DNA from: Atopobium deltae
Lineage (GTDB): Bacteria; Actinomycetota; Coriobacteriia; Coriobacteriales; Atopobiaceae
DNA: 64,000 bases
NCBI RefSeq assembly: GCF_001552785.1
Contig: NZ_KQ959516.1
Coordinates: 191,224 to 255,223 of the forward strand
Direction: 5' to 3'
A program made the position numbers and the translations under genes. Of the stretch, positions 7,741-15,999 are shown one piece after another. The notes below the pieces were generated by a model. The model had not been told where the DNA came from. It was given only the letters and a program-made list of their open reading frames with translations, and did no database searches. Numbering within the stretch: the stretch's first letter is position 1; each line of letters starts with the position of its first letter.

Positions 7741-9293
7741 CGTTGGCACCCCTCGCCTATCACGTGACCTTGTGCAACAATGCGACCCTTCTCGACCGCG
7801 CACTCCCGCTCCACCACGTGTCCCTCGTCAAGAAGCAGATGCGCGCTCGCCAGATCCATCCAGTCTTCGGTATCGTGAGTGATAATGAGCACCGCGCAAC
7901 CACGCTGACAGAGCTGTGCAACTAGCGTTTGCAGCTCGTAGCACCCCTGCGCATCAAGACCGCAGGTCGGCTCATCAAAGATAAGCACGCGCGTTTGCAT
8001 ACTCAAGACGCCTGCTATAGCCACACGCCTGGCTTGACCCCCCGACAGGCTAAAAACCGATCGGTCAAACAACTCTTCAGAAACGCCCAACGTCCGAAGC
8101 GCAGCGATTGCCTGCGCGCGAGCTTGCACAACCGACAAACCTTGCTGCAAAGGACCAAACATTACGTCATCCAGTACGGTGTCACAAAAAAGCTGGTCAG
8201 CAGTTCGTTGAAACACAAAGCCCACCTGCGAAGGACGCACGGGTTGATCCTCGTACAAGACCTTACCTGAACTTGGCTTCATAAGCCCTGCAAGCACCAG
8301 CGCAAGCGTTGTCTTTCCCGCTCCTGACTTTCCGCTGACAAGCGTGAGCTCGCCCGCATGTAAATCTAGGGAAATGTCATCAATAAGAGCTTGTCTGCAC
8401 GCGCGGTGGGACTTATGCGCGTCAGGCTTTTGCAACACGTTTCGCGAAGTGTTGCAAACAACAGCGAGTTTCTCGGCGTGCAGTATAACATTGTGTTGAG
8501 GGGCAGGAGTCGTTGCCTTTGAAGTATTCTTCTCGCTAGGAGCAAATTTCGGCTGTGCGCTATGACTTTGGCCGTGTCGAGTGATAAGACCAGAGCGGAG
8601 CATCAGTTCGTCTGAGGAAAGCAACACCTCAGGAGCGCCAGACCACAGCAAACGCCCCTGCTCAAGTACCAGAACGCGCGTTGCATCTTGCAGCGCGCCC
8701 GCATCGTGTGTTGCCTCGAGCACTGCCACTCCGCTGGCCAGCAGCGTTTTAATATGCTTTCGGACCGCCTTTCGCGCAGCCTGATCGAGCTGAGAATCCA
8801 CCTCATCAAGCAGCAATACCTGCGGGCGCATCACCATAACCCCAGCAAGCGCAAGACGTTGCTGCTCACCACCCGATAAATCATGCGTCAAACGCTGCTC
8901 AAAACCATCCAGACCAACCTTATGCAGAGCCTCGGATGTACGACGCCGAACCTCATCATGTGGCAGCCCCAGATTGCGCGGACCAAACGCAAGCTCATCA
9001 AAAACGACCGACGAGACGAGCTGCGTCGTGGGATCCTGGCGCACAAGACCGACACGCTGTTTAATCTCGCTTGAGGGTAGATCCTCAAAGTTGCGACCGT
9101 TGAGGCATATGGAGCCCGCCGAAGGTTTAAGCGTTTGATTTGCAAGGCGCAGTAGCGTCGATTTACCCGAGCCGTTACTGCCAACCACACACACATGTTC
9201 GCTGGCGAGAAGTTCAAACGAAATGTCACGCAGGGCATATGACCCTGCGTTTTTTGTATCATACGAAAAATCTATGTGATCAAAACGAAGCAT
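7737..9293 (-). CDS. ECF transporter ATPase, fused double-domain EcfA-EcfA'
   Basis: Single 518-residue polypeptide carrying two ABC domains. The first has Walker A GSNGSGKST (38-46), signature LSGGEQQR (139-146) and LLLDE (160-164). The second has GKSGAGKTT (321-329), signature LSGGQARR (416-423) and LIFDEP (437-442). A ~50-residue Ser/Ala/Lys-rich linker (about 240-290) joins them. Both sites look complete. In many bacteria these are separate genes (ecfA1, ecfA2); here they are fused and followed by ecfT with a four-base overlap. No ribosome binding site precedes the ATG, and a promoter lies so close that the message may be leaderless. Confidence 0.9.
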   Translation of the reverse strand: MLRFDHIDFSYDTKNAGSYALRDISFELLASEHVCVVGSNGSGKSTLLRLANQTLKPSAGSICLNGRNFEDLPSSEIKQRVGLVRQDPTTQLVSSVVFDELAFGPRNLGLPHDEVRRRTSEALHKVGLDGFEQRLTHDLSGGEQQRLALAGVMVMRPQVLLLDEVDSQLDQAARKAVRKHIKTLLASGVAVLEATHDAGALQDATRVLVLEQGRLLWSGAPEVLLSSDELMLRSGLITRHGQSHSAQPKFAPSEKNTSKATTPAPQHNVILHAEKLAVVCNTSRNVLQKPDAHKSHRACRQALIDDISLDLHAGELTLVSGKSGAGKTTLALVLAGLMKPSSGKVLYEDQPVRPSQVGFVFQRTADQLFCDTVLDDVMFGPLQQGLSVVQARAQAIAALRTLGVSEELFDRSVFSLSGGQARRVAIAGVLSMQTRVLIFDEPTCGLDAQGCYELQTLVAQLCQRGCAVLIITHDTEDWMDLASAHLLLDEGHVVERECAVEKGRIVAQGHVIGEGCQR

Positions 9294-9299
9294 TTTTCT

Positions 9300-9327
9300 A
9301 GCATACGTTTTCTTGGGTGGTATGCAA
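9300..9327 (-). promoter_or_regulatory. predicted promoter of ecfAA'-ecfT, possibly leaderless
   Basis: On the minus strand TTGCAT and TATGCT are 16 bases apart. TATGCT ends only six bases before the ATG, so transcription would begin at or next to the start codon. This fits the lack of a Shine-Dalgarno sequence. Confidence 0.5.
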
Positions 9328-9399
9328 ACTGCTTACCACAAACAACAGACTTTTCTAGGGGATATTTATTGCGTGTATCCCAAAACTACAGTCACAGCT

Positions 9400-9428
9400 G
9401 AGCGGGACCGAAATTTTCGACCCCGCTC
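9400..9428. terminator. hairpin after the small membrane protein gene
   Basis: GAGCGGG and CCCGCTC (7 bp) enclose CGAAA/TTTCG, giving a long near-perfect stem 44 bases beyond the stop of the 113-residue gene. No clear U-run follows, so it may be a weak terminator or an mRNA 3' stabiliser. Confidence 0.45.
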
Positions 9429-9471
9429 TGCTTTCACTCTATAGTACGTTTATAAACATGCACCGTTGCAT

Positions 9472-9813
9472 CTAAAACGGCCAGAAGAAATATCCTAAAA
9501 GGCATAGTAAAAGTGATAATAGGTCAATAATGACAAATGCTACGTACCATCTAAATGGCTGCTTTAATCCCGTTTCGTTAAACCAAGGGCGCGGCAATAG
9601 TACTACATAGCAGAAGATCGACCATATAATGCCCTTAAGCAATGTATTTTCAAACTCCAGCGAAATGAAGTGTACTCCCATCATCCTAATCAGTTCAAGT
9701 AAAAGCGCACCCATTGCAAGCAGTGTCACCGTATAATAGACGTACTTATACAGTTTGCTGTTATAGATGTCATTCATCTCGCGCGGCAAGACATCATCAG
9801 TATGTTGTGACAT
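9472..9813 (-). CDS. small three-helix membrane protein, possible immunity partner
   Basis: I do not recognise this 113-residue protein. It has a short charged N-terminus, then three hydrophobic stretches (about 24-45, 58-76 and 87-112) separated by short loops, ending in FFWPF. A good ribosome binding site (GGAGGAG) precedes the ATG, which lies inside the last codons of the secreted-protein gene (17-base overlap), so the two are translated together. Small multi-helix proteins overlapping a secreted peptide or protein gene are often immunity proteins; that role is inference from arrangement only. Base composition is clearly more A+T-rich than the flanking core genes, as is that of its partner. 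Confidence 0.65.
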   Translation of the reverse strand: MSQHTDDVLPREMNDIYNSKLYKYVYYTVTLLAMGALLLELIRMMGVHFISLEFENTLLKGIIWSIFCYVVLLPRPWFNETGLKQPFRWYVAFVIIDLLSLLLCLLGYFFWPF

Positions 9814-10465
9814 TTATTGTCTCCTCCACTGTGAGATAGACGGGTTTTCCCCAACGAATATATTTAAGTCTTTTGGTTTTTTGCGTGAGCTTCAGACCAT
9901 GATTCGATTGATTGGGAATTCTATTATGAAGTGCATTTAGGATATCTGCGATTTTCCCACTAACCTTTCCAGCTATTCTCGTTGCTGGGAAGAACGATAG
10001 AATCACTCCAATCACAGTTGCCACAGTAGCCGCAATACCAATTGCGTCTCGTATAGATTTATAGGAGACATATTTATACGAGATTTTGCCTGAGGATCTG
10101 GTGGCAAAATACGACCCACCGTCCTCACTTGAGGCGGTCTGTATCTCATCAAGAGAAATCGTTTTTCCTGTTATGGAAGAATACAGTGTACGAGCTTTTT
10201 TATCGTAGGAAAAGAATGATTTTTCACCAGTTGCAGTATTGGTGACTGTAACGTTTCTATGGTGATCAGTATTAGCAATTGTAATCTTAGAGAGTTGTTT
10301 GTCTTGAACAACTTCAAAAGAATCATTTGAAACTTGGCGTACGCTTACAGAAGAACCGTTAGCATCAACAGTAGTTTGTGCATACGCACCACAGGGAATA
10401 GAAGAAAATACCAACACAGCCGATAAAGCTCCTGAAATAATAGTACGTACTGTTTTTGGACTCAT
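9797..10465 (-). CDS. secreted protein of unknown function with internal hydrophobic segment (bacteriocin-like candidate)
   Basis: Predicted exported protein of 222 residues, not firmly assigned. A signal peptide spans about 1-29 (basic start, hydrophobic core, AYA then Gln). Residues 30-135 are Ser/Thr/Asp-rich and strand-like. Residues 137-178 form a Gly/Ala/Ile-rich hydrophobic and amphipathic segment beginning AIGIAATVATVIGV. The tail is basic (LKLTQKTKRLKYIRW). This plan, soluble domain plus one membrane-active helix, resembles large non-modified bacteriocins of the geobacillin-26 kind, but I cannot confirm homology. The ATG at 10465 has GGAGG seven bases upstream; a longer frame lacks a site. 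It overlaps the small membrane protein gene. A promoter enclosed in inverted repeats lies ~150 bases upstream, suggesting regulated expression. Confidence 0.55.
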   Translation of the reverse strand: MSPKTVRTIISGALSAVLVFSSIPCGAYAQTTVDANGSSVSVRQVSNDSFEVVQDKQLSKITIANTDHHRNVTVTNTATGEKSFFSYDKKARTLYSSITGKTISLDEIQTASSEDGGSYFATRSSGKISYKYVSYKSIRDAIGIAATVATVIGVILSFFPATRIAGKVSGKIADILNALHNRIPNQSNHGLKLTQKTKRLKYIRWGKPVYLTVEETINVTTY

Positions 10466-10602
10466 GATGAGCCTCCTTTGATACGCTTTTAATAGAAATT
10501 GGTGGAGCAAAGGTAGAGCTAGGGTAGAAAAGTTTCACGTACCCCCTTTCTTTCGTGTGTTGGATTCTCCTTTCGTCTCGTGGTTTTTAACTTGCTTTAA
10601 AA

Positions 10603-10628
10603 ATACGCTTTTTCATATAAAAGCGTAT
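10603..10628. repeat. 10-bp inverted repeat over the -10 region
   Basis: ATACGCTTTT and AAAAGCGTAT are perfect 10-bp arms around TCATAT. The predicted -10 hexamer lies in the centre. A third copy of ATACGCTTTT stands at 10481-10490, just upstream of the ribosome binding site. Confidence 0.75.
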
Positions 10629-10642
10629 GAGAATTACGCCAA
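10614..10642 (-). promoter_or_regulatory. predicted promoter of the secreted-protein operon
   Basis: On the minus strand TTGGCG and TATATG are separated by 17 bases. The -10 box sits inside the inverted repeat at 10603-10628 and the -35 box inside the one at 10634-10668, as expected of a repressor- or activator-controlled promoter. The leader would be about 140 bases. Confidence 0.55.
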
Positions 10643-10668
10643 CGGTATATTTTTTACCGCAGGCGTAA
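10634..10668. repeat. nested inverted repeat over the -35 region
   Basis: TTACGCC and GGCGTAA (7 bp) enclose GGTA and TACC (4 bp), with 3-base gaps on both sides, giving a symmetrical 35-bp element. Its arms share the TACGC core with the neighbouring repeat. Confidence 0.65.
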
Positions 10669-10750
10669 GCTGGTATTATAAACTGTATATTAACTGAATT
10701 CAGTATGATTTCAAGCTATAAAAATTTGCTGGATTGTGGGCCCCAAATCA

Positions 10751-10786
10751 AAAAAAGCAGACGCCCCGCGCTTTGCGGGACGTCTG
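10751..10786 (-). terminator. intrinsic terminator of the ribosomal alpha operon
   Basis: The minus strand shows a long G+C-rich hairpin (CAGACG.CCCGC, AAAG loop, GCGGGG.CGTCTG) followed by six T residues, 54 bases after the rplQ stop. It is the end of the rplC-rplQ supercluster. Confidence 0.85.
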
Positions 10787-10839
10787 TTTCATACACTTTT
10801 GTGACACAGCTGGGTCAACGTACCAGCTGCAATTTTTAG

Positions 10840-11439
10840 CTACTCAGCTTTGGGCTCTTCAGCCTTAGCCTCGTCTGCTACAGCCTCGTCGACCTTGGCG
10901 TCGTCAGCCTTAGGGTCGTCAGCAACAACCTCGTCGATCTTGGCGTCATCAGCAGCAGCCTCGTCGATCTTGACATCGTCGGCCTCAGCAGCATCAGCAG
11001 CGACCTCGTCGGTCTTCTCGACAACTTTGGTCACCTTCGTGACGGTTGCGGGAGCCTCCGTTGCCTTTGCAGCCAAAGTCTCGTTGACGAGCTCGATGAT
11101 AACAACCTCGGCGTTATCGCCCTTGCGAGCGCCAAGTTTCATAATGCGTGTGTAACCACCATTGCGGTCGGCCCACATACCCTGTGCAGCCTTCTGGAAG
11201 ACCTCGGATACCAATGCGGGGTCATTAAGCTTGCTGATAGCATTGCGGCGGGACGCGAGGTCACCCTTCTTGGCCCAGGTAATAATGCGATCAACGTCAG
11301 GGCGAATGGCCTTGGCGCGCTCAATGGTAGTTTTAATGCGGTCATGGGTGAGCAAAGCACTTACCAGGCCGTTCTTGATGGCCTTAGTGTGGCTTGCGTC
11401 AGTACCAAGCTTCATACCGCGCTTTTTGTTATGCCTCAT
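10840..11439 (-). CDS. rplQ: 50S ribosomal protein bL17 with long acidic tail
   Basis: Large-subunit protein near the exit tunnel. The first ~120 residues are a normal bL17 core (MRHNKKRGMKLG, THDRIKTT, VIIELVN). Family members usually stop soon after that, but this one runs to 199 residues. The extra ~75 residues are Ala/Asp/Glu/Lys only, built from imperfect repeats such as DDAKIDE and DDPKADDAK; on the DNA a ~45-bp unit recurs about three times (10883-10985). Such acidic tails are known on some actinobacterial ribosomal proteins and their role is unclear. It is the last gene of the alpha operon, 35 bases after rpoA, followed by a strong terminator. Confidence 0.95.
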   Translation of the reverse strand: MRHNKKRGMKLGTDASHTKAIKNGLVSALLTHDRIKTTIERAKAIRPDVDRIITWAKKGDLASRRNAISKLNDPALVSEVFQKAAQGMWADRNGGYTRIMKLGARKGDNAEVVIIELVNETLAAKATEAPATVTKVTKVVEKTDEVAADAAEADDVKIDEAAADDAKIDEVVADDPKADDAKVDEAVADEAKAEEPKAE

Positions 11440-11474
11440 TCTTACTACTCCTCTAAGCGTGTAAGTGGCGGGGT

Positions 11475-12416
11475 TTAAGGTTTAAGACCAAGCCCCATCG
11501 ATTCAAGCTTATCTTTAACTTCCTCGATGGACTTGACGCCGAAGTTACGGATGTTGAGAAGATCGTTTTCGGAGAACTCAACCAGCTGGCGTACAGAATG
11601 AATAGCTGCACGCTTGAGGCAGTTGTAGGAACGAACCGAAAGGTCCAAGTCCTCAATCTGCTTATCAAGATCGCTGTTATCGTCCTGCTCTTCAGTCGCG
11701 AAGATGGATTGCTCCTCTGGCTCCTCGGGTTGCTCGGCCAAGCTCATAAACGCAGCCATGTGCTGGTCAATGATGTTGGAAGCCTCTACAACAGCATCGC
11801 GAGGTGCGATGGAACCATCGGTCTCGACTTCGAGGATCAAACGGTCGTAGTCGGTGTGCTGGCCAACGCGGCAGGGTTCAACTACCTTGGCGCAGCGGCG
11901 CACGGGAGAGAAGCGCGAGTCAATGTGAACAATACCGATAGGATCGGAATCACGCTCGTTATCCTCGCCGTTAACGTAACCACGGCCGACGCCAATGTGC
12001 AAAGACATCGACAGGTGAGCACCCTCGCCTAAGTGGCAAATGACGTGCTCAGGATTAATAAGATTGAACTGCGATGGAACGGAGAAATCACCGCCACAGA
12101 TTGTTGCGGGACCATCGATGTTGATGCTTGCTTCAGCCTCGTCGCCTGTACCTGTCGCTGCAAATACAAGCTCTTTGACGTTTAAGACGATGTCGGTAAC
12201 GTCTTCATAGACGCCCTCGATCGAAGTGAACTCATGCTGCACGCCATCAATTCGAATAGCCTCGACAGCAGCGCCCTCCAAAGAAGACAAAAGAACACGG
12301 CGCAGGGAGTTGCCCAAGGTGTCGCCGTAACCGCGCTCCAAAGGCTCGACAATAACGCGAGCGAGCGTGTCTTTGATCTCCTCAACAGAAACTGTAGGGC
12401 GGATAAATTCGGACAT
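11475..12416 (-). CDS. rpoA: RNA polymerase alpha subunit
   Basis: Scaffold subunit of RNA polymerase: the N-terminal domain dimerises and holds beta and beta', and the C-terminal domain binds UP-elements and activators. The 313-residue protein has the core motif EPLERGYGDTLGNSLRRVLLSS near residues 28-49 and a C-terminal domain ending RNFGVKSIEEVKDKLESMGL. A Glu/Asp-rich linker (EQPEEPEEQ) separates the domains. ATG 12416 is chosen because GGAGG stands five bases upstream; an ATG four codons earlier overlaps that site. It lies between rpsD and rplQ, the usual alpha operon order. Confidence 0.98.
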   Translation of the reverse strand: MSEFIRPTVSVEEIKDTLARVIVEPLERGYGDTLGNSLRRVLLSSLEGAAVEAIRIDGVQHEFTSIEGVYEDVTDIVLNVKELVFAATGTGDEAEASINIDGPATICGGDFSVPSQFNLINPEHVICHLGEGAHLSMSLHIGVGRGYVNGEDNERDSDPIGIVHIDSRFSPVRRCAKVVEPCRVGQHTDYDRLILEVETDGSIAPRDAVVEASNIIDQHMAAFMSLAEQPEEPEEQSIFATEEQDDNSDLDKQIEDLDLSVRSYNCLKRAAIHSVRQLVEFSENDLLNIRNFGVKSIEEVKDKLESMGLGLKP

Positions 12417-12439
12417 GTATACCTCCAACCAGAGCTAAA

Positions 12440-13033
12440 CTACTTGGAGTAGAGCTCGACGATGAGCTGGGCATCAAGATCAAGATCGATTTGATCGCGG
12501 CTCGGGAGTTGCAATACGCTACCCTGGAGCTTCTCGATATCAACCTCAAGCCACGCGGGTACCGTCATGTGCTCGGTGGAAATTAATGCTTCTTTAATAG
12601 GAAGCAAGTCCTTGGCTTTTGCTGCAACTGCAACAACGTCGCCAGCTTCTACACGGTAGGAAGGAATGTCCACGCGCTTGCCATTGACGGTAATGTGTCC
12701 ATGACGAACGGTTTGACGAGCTTCCTTACGAGTACGAGCAAAGCCTAGACGGAAGACAACATTGTCAAGACGAGTCTCGAGAATAGCCAACAGGTTGTCA
12801 CCCGTAATGCCTTCAATCTTCAGAGCCTTCTCGTAGTAACCACGGAACTGCTTTTCTAATACGCCATAAATAAACTTAGCCTTTTGCTTCTCACGCAGCT
12901 GTTGACCATATTCGGACTCGTTGCGATGTTGACGCTGGGGCTGACGATTGGACTTCTTGTTGATTCCCATGACGATGGGATCAATGTCTAGAGACCTGCA
13001 TCTTTTCAGAACAGGCGTCCTATCCACTGCCAT
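12440..13033 (-). CDS. rpsD: 30S ribosomal protein uS4
   Basis: Primary 16S rRNA-binding protein that starts assembly of the 30S body and in many bacteria represses its own operon. It has 197 residues with an S4 RNA-binding domain at about 88-150 (RLDNVVFRLGFARTRKEARQ). The N-terminal region lacks the four-cysteine zinc knuckle seen in some homologues, so this is the zinc-free form. It follows rpsK by 18 bases and precedes rpoA by 23. S4 autoregulation is likely by analogy, but no leader structure was identified. Confidence 0.98.
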   Translation of the reverse strand: MAVDRTPVLKRCRSLDIDPIVMGINKKSNRQPQRQHRNESEYGQQLREKQKAKFIYGVLEKQFRGYYEKALKIEGITGDNLLAILETRLDNVVFRLGFARTRKEARQTVRHGHITVNGKRVDIPSYRVEAGDVVAVAAKAKDLLPIKEALISTEHMTVPAWLEVDIEKLQGSVLQLPSRDQIDLDLDAQLIVELYSK

Positions 13034-13051
13034 GTTAGTAATCCTTCCTTA

Positions 13052-13453
13052 CTACACGCGACGACGCTTGCACGGACGGCAACCGTTGTGCGGAATGGGG
13101 GTCTTGTCCTGAATGCTCGAAACTTCAAGACCTGCTGCCTGAAGTGAGCGAATTGCAGTCTCGCGACCAGAGCCAGGGCCCTTTACGAAGACGGCCACCT
13201 TATGCAGACCGTGCTCCATTGCGGCCTTAGCGCAAGCCTCTGCTGCCATCTGTGCGGCGAAGGGGGTCGATTTACGAGAACCCTTGAAGCCAACAGTACC
13301 AGCAGACTGCCAGGCGATTACATTGCCCGCTGGGTCAGTAATCGAAACAATTGTGTTGTTAAAGGTGCTCTTAATGTGAGCCTGTCCAACAGCAATGTTT
13401 TTACGCTCAGAGCGCTTTACGCGAACGCGAGCGTTTTTCTTTTGTGTAGCCAT
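13052..13453 (-). CDS. rpsK: 30S ribosomal protein uS11
   Basis: Small-subunit platform protein contacting 16S rRNA near the E site. The 133-residue sequence contains [24 protein letters not shown] at about 25-48 and ends in the family signature [14 protein letters not shown]. Length and ends are normal. It lies 12 bases after rpsM and 18 before rpsD, in standard alpha-operon order. Confidence 0.98.
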   Translation of the reverse strand: MATQKKNARVRVKRSERKNIAVGQAHIKSTFNNTIVSITDPAGNVIAWQSAGTVGFKGSRKSTPFAAQMAAEACAKAAMEHGLHKVAVFVKGPGSGRETAIRSLQAAGLEVSSIQDKTPIPHNGCRPCKRRRV

Positions 13454-13465
13454 TGTCTAGTCTCC

Positions 13466-13834
13466 CTACTTCTTCTTACCGCCGACCTGACGACGCTTAC
13501 CCTTACGGGTACGAGCGTTCGTGTGGGTGCGCTGGCCATGGACAGGAAGACCTTTGCGGTGACGCAAACCGCGATAGCAACCAATCTCCATGAGACGGGC
13601 TACATTCTGGCGAACCTCACGGCGGAGGTCACCCTCAACGGTATAGTTGTCGCTAATAGCGTCACGAAGCTTTGTTACTTCGTCCTCAGTGAGGTCACGA
13701 ACATGAGTATCTGGATTTACCCCAGCAACTTGACAAATCTTGTTAGCGCTGGTGCGGCCAATGCCGTAGATATAGGTCAGACCGATCTCGACGCGCTTCT
13801 CGCGCGGGAGGTCGACACCGTTAATACGGGCCAA
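13466..13834 (-). CDS. rpsM: 30S ribosomal protein uS13
   Basis: Head protein of the 30S subunit that forms bridges to the 50S subunit and touches P-site tRNA. It has 122 residues, beginning [21 protein letters not shown], with a helix-two-turn-helix motif and the basic tail [16 protein letters not shown] that reaches the tRNA. Length is typical. It is 14 bases after rpmJ and starts the run rpsM-rpsK-rpsD-rpoA-rplQ. Confidence 0.98.
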   Translation of the reverse strand: MARINGVDLPREKRVEIGLTYIYGIGRTSANKICQVAGVNPDTHVRDLTEDEVTKLRDAISDNYTVEGDLRREVRQNVARLMEIGCYRGLRHRKGLPVHGQRTHTNARTRKGKRRQVGGKKK

Positions 13835-13848
13835 CTTGTGCTCCTCTC

Positions 13849-13962
13849 TTAGCCCTGGCGCTGTTTATGGCGCGGGTTCTCGCAAATCACGTAAACCTTA
13901 CCGTGACGGCGAATCACTTTGCACTTATCGCACATCTTCTTGACGGAAGGACGTACCTTCAT
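13849..13962 (-). CDS. rpmJ: 50S ribosomal protein bL36, zinc-binding form
   Basis: The smallest 50S protein, 37 residues, which I read directly from the minus strand: it begins [15 protein letters not shown] and ends in NPRHKQRQG. Two cysteines in CDKC, one in VICEN and the histidine of NPRH form the C+ zinc-ribbon type. It lies between infA (125 bases upstream) and rpsM (14 bases downstream), its usual place. Confidence 0.95.
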   Translation of the reverse strand: MKVRPSVKKMCDKCKVIRRHGKVYVICENPRHKQRQG

Positions 13963-14087
13963 CTCTGTTTCCTCTCGATAGTTCTGATGAACCCTCGTGC
14001 TTGGTGGCCGACCAGGTGGCGCTGATCATGCACTATCTACTCGCCCAGCCGCAGGCGTGAATACCATACTGTAAAAACAGCAAGCAC

Positions 14088-14306
14088 TTATTTATAACGA
14101 TAGGTAATGCGCCCGCGAGTAAGATCATAGGGAGAAATTTCCACGACGACCTTATCTCCAGGCAAAATACGAATATAGTTCATTCGAATCTTACCCGAGA
14201 TGGTGCACAGGATTGTGCTACCGTTTTCGAGCTCGACATTGAACATAGCATTTGGCAAAGGCTCAAGCACCTTACCCTCAAGCTCGATTGCGTCTTGTTT
14301 GCTCAC
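14088..14306 (-). CDS. infA: translation initiation factor IF-1
   Basis: Binds the A site of the 30S subunit and helps IF-2 and IF-3 position initiator tRNA. The product is a single OB-fold of 72 residues, the normal length, ending [12 protein letters not shown]. The start is taken as GTG ([18 protein letters not shown] follows) because GAGGAGAGG stands upstream at a proper distance; an ATG seven codons earlier would make an unusual extension carrying the ribosome binding site itself. Located between map and rpmJ as in most Gram-positive alpha operons. Confidence 0.95.
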   Translation of the reverse strand: MSKQDAIELEGKVLEPLPNAMFNVELENGSTILCTISGKIRMNYIRILPGDKVVVEISPYDLTRGRITYRYK

Positions 14307-14470
14307 CCTGTATACCTCTCCTCGCACAATATAGGCGATTAGACATCATACCTAAGTTATAGATACTTTTGCAAAAACATCATGAATTGCACACACAAGC
14401 GTACGGGTACGGGCGAGAAGACCGGCGAGGTCGCACACACCACTCACGCACGCAACTCACGTGAAGTCTT

Positions 14471-15259
14471 TTAGAGCTGGCCTCCATACATCGAACACCA
14501 TGGACCGTCAGCATCTGCCGAGACTACCACCGGACCATCTTGCGTGATCGCAATGGTATTCTCGAAATGCGCCGACAACAAGCCGTCAGCGGTCGAAACC
14601 GTCCAGCCATTCTCGGCAGTGTAGACCTCGGGGCTGCCCAAGGTAATCATGGGCTCAATGGCCAACACCATGCCGACCTGTAGACGAACCCCGCGACCCC
14701 GCTTTCCATAATTGGGAACGTTGGGATCCTCGTGCATGTCGCGGCCAACGCCATGACCCACGTAGTCGCGCAACACGCCATAGCCGTGCTTCTCGGCAAG
14801 GCTTTGGCATGCGTAACCAATGTCACCGATGTGGTTTCCAGGAACTGCCTGCGCAATCGAAGCCTTAAGGCAGTCGCGCGTCACTTCGCACAGCGCCTTG
14901 GCCTCATCGGAAGGCTCGCCAACGTAGAAGGTCCACGCGTTGTCGCCTGCCCAACCGTTGACGGTAGCTCCCGTATCAATCGAAACAATGTCGCCCTCGG
15001 AAAGGCGAACGTCAGCAGATGGAATACCATGCACAACTTCATCGTTTACGCTCGCGCAAATCGAACCTGGAAAACCTTGATACCCCTTAAATGTCGGGAT
15101 AGCGCCATGCATACGAATGACGCTCTCCGCAATTTGATCAAGCTCTAAGGTACTAACGCCAGGCCTAATAGCAGCGCCAACGCGACGTAATGCCAGTTTT
15201 GACACGGCACCTGAAGCTTTGAGTTCTTCAATCTGCTGCGGTGTTTTGATAATAATCAT
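14471..15259 (-). CDS. map: type I methionine aminopeptidase
   Basis: Removes the initiator Met from nascent proteins with small second residues. The 262-residue product has the pita-bread fold landmarks: CASVNDEVVHGIP (substrate His), SIDTGATVNGWAGDNAWTF with the two metal-binding Asp residues, VGHGVGRDMHEDPNVPNYG with the His ligand, AIEPM with Glu and a final FENT with Glu. The conserved order matches bacterial MetAP-I. It overlaps adk by four bases, so translation is coupled. 164 bases separate it from infA; one CGAGAAG heptamer lies in that gap and nothing else was recognised. Confidence 0.96.
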   Translation of the reverse strand: MIIIKTPQQIEELKASGAVSKLALRRVGAAIRPGVSTLELDQIAESVIRMHGAIPTFKGYQGFPGSICASVNDEVVHGIPSADVRLSEGDIVSIDTGATVNGWAGDNAWTFYVGEPSDEAKALCEVTRDCLKASIAQAVPGNHIGDIGYACQSLAEKHGYGVLRDYVGHGVGRDMHEDPNVPNYGKRGRGVRLQVGMVLAIEPMITLGSPEVYTAENGWTVSTADGLLSAHFENTIAITQDGPVVVSADADGPWCSMYGGQL

Positions 15260-15897
15260 AGACCGAGCCGATCCTTTACTGTTGTATATACCTCATCAAC
15301 AGGCCTGTCCCCATCGACCTTGACGAGAAGACCGCGCTTCTCGTAATACGAAATCAAGGGGAAGGTTTGTTGCTGATACACATCCAAACGATGTGCAATC
15401 GTTTGTGGTTTGTCATCTTCGCGCTGATACAGTTCGCCCGAGCACTTGGGACATACGTTGTTGCGCTCACTTGCTGCTTGGGCGTTGGTCATGTACCCGC
15501 AGTCACGGCAGGTACGACGCGAGCTCAAGCGCTCGATAATGACGTCGTTTTTGACGTCGACGAGAAGGGCATCCGTGATACTTTTGCCCAAGGTCTCAAG
15601 CTCTGCGTCAAGCGCTTGCGCTTGTGCAACATTGCGAGGAAAACCATCCAAAATAAAGCCAGCGGCGGCGTCGGGGGCACTTAAGCGCTCCTTCACAAGG
15701 CCGATAACCAGCTCATCGGGAACGAGTGCGCCCGTCTTCATAAACGACTGAGCCTGAATACCCAGAGAGCTCTGTGCTTTAACAGCCGCACGAAGCAAAT
15801 CTCCAGTCGAGATATGAACAACGCCAAACTCATCCACAAGCCTTTGAGCTTGGGTTCCTTTGCCAGCGCCAGGAGCGCCTAATAATACGATGTTCAT
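15256..15897 (-). CDS. adk: adenylate kinase, zinc LID type
   Basis: Interconverts ATP + AMP and two ADP. The 213-residue protein begins MNIVLLGAPGAGKGTQ (P-loop 7-15) and continues with STGDLLRAAV and the AMP-binding ILDGFPRNVAQA. The LID contains CRDC and CPKC, the four-cysteine zinc form typical of Gram-positive bacteria. ATG 15897 gives the conserved start; a GTG three codons upstream is an alternative. It follows secY after 102 bases and overlaps map. The LID/Cys region and upstream coding carry the CGAGAAG heptamer pair at 15324-15343. Confidence 0.97.
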   Translation of the reverse strand: MNIVLLGAPGAGKGTQAQRLVDEFGVVHISTGDLLRAAVKAQSSLGIQAQSFMKTGALVPDELVIGLVKERLSAPDAAAGFILDGFPRNVAQAQALDAELETLGKSITDALLVDVKNDVIIERLSSRRTCRDCGYMTNAQAASERNNVCPKCSGELYQREDDKPQTIAHRLDVYQQQTFPLISYYEKRGLLVKVDGDRPVDEVYTTVKDRLGL

Positions 15898-15999
15898 GTG
15901 TCTCACTCTTTCCTAACGCTTACATGAAGACTACATCTGCTTACAACCGCGCACGAACGCATACGAGCACACGCGAGCGCGGGATGGACTTGGCAAGGC

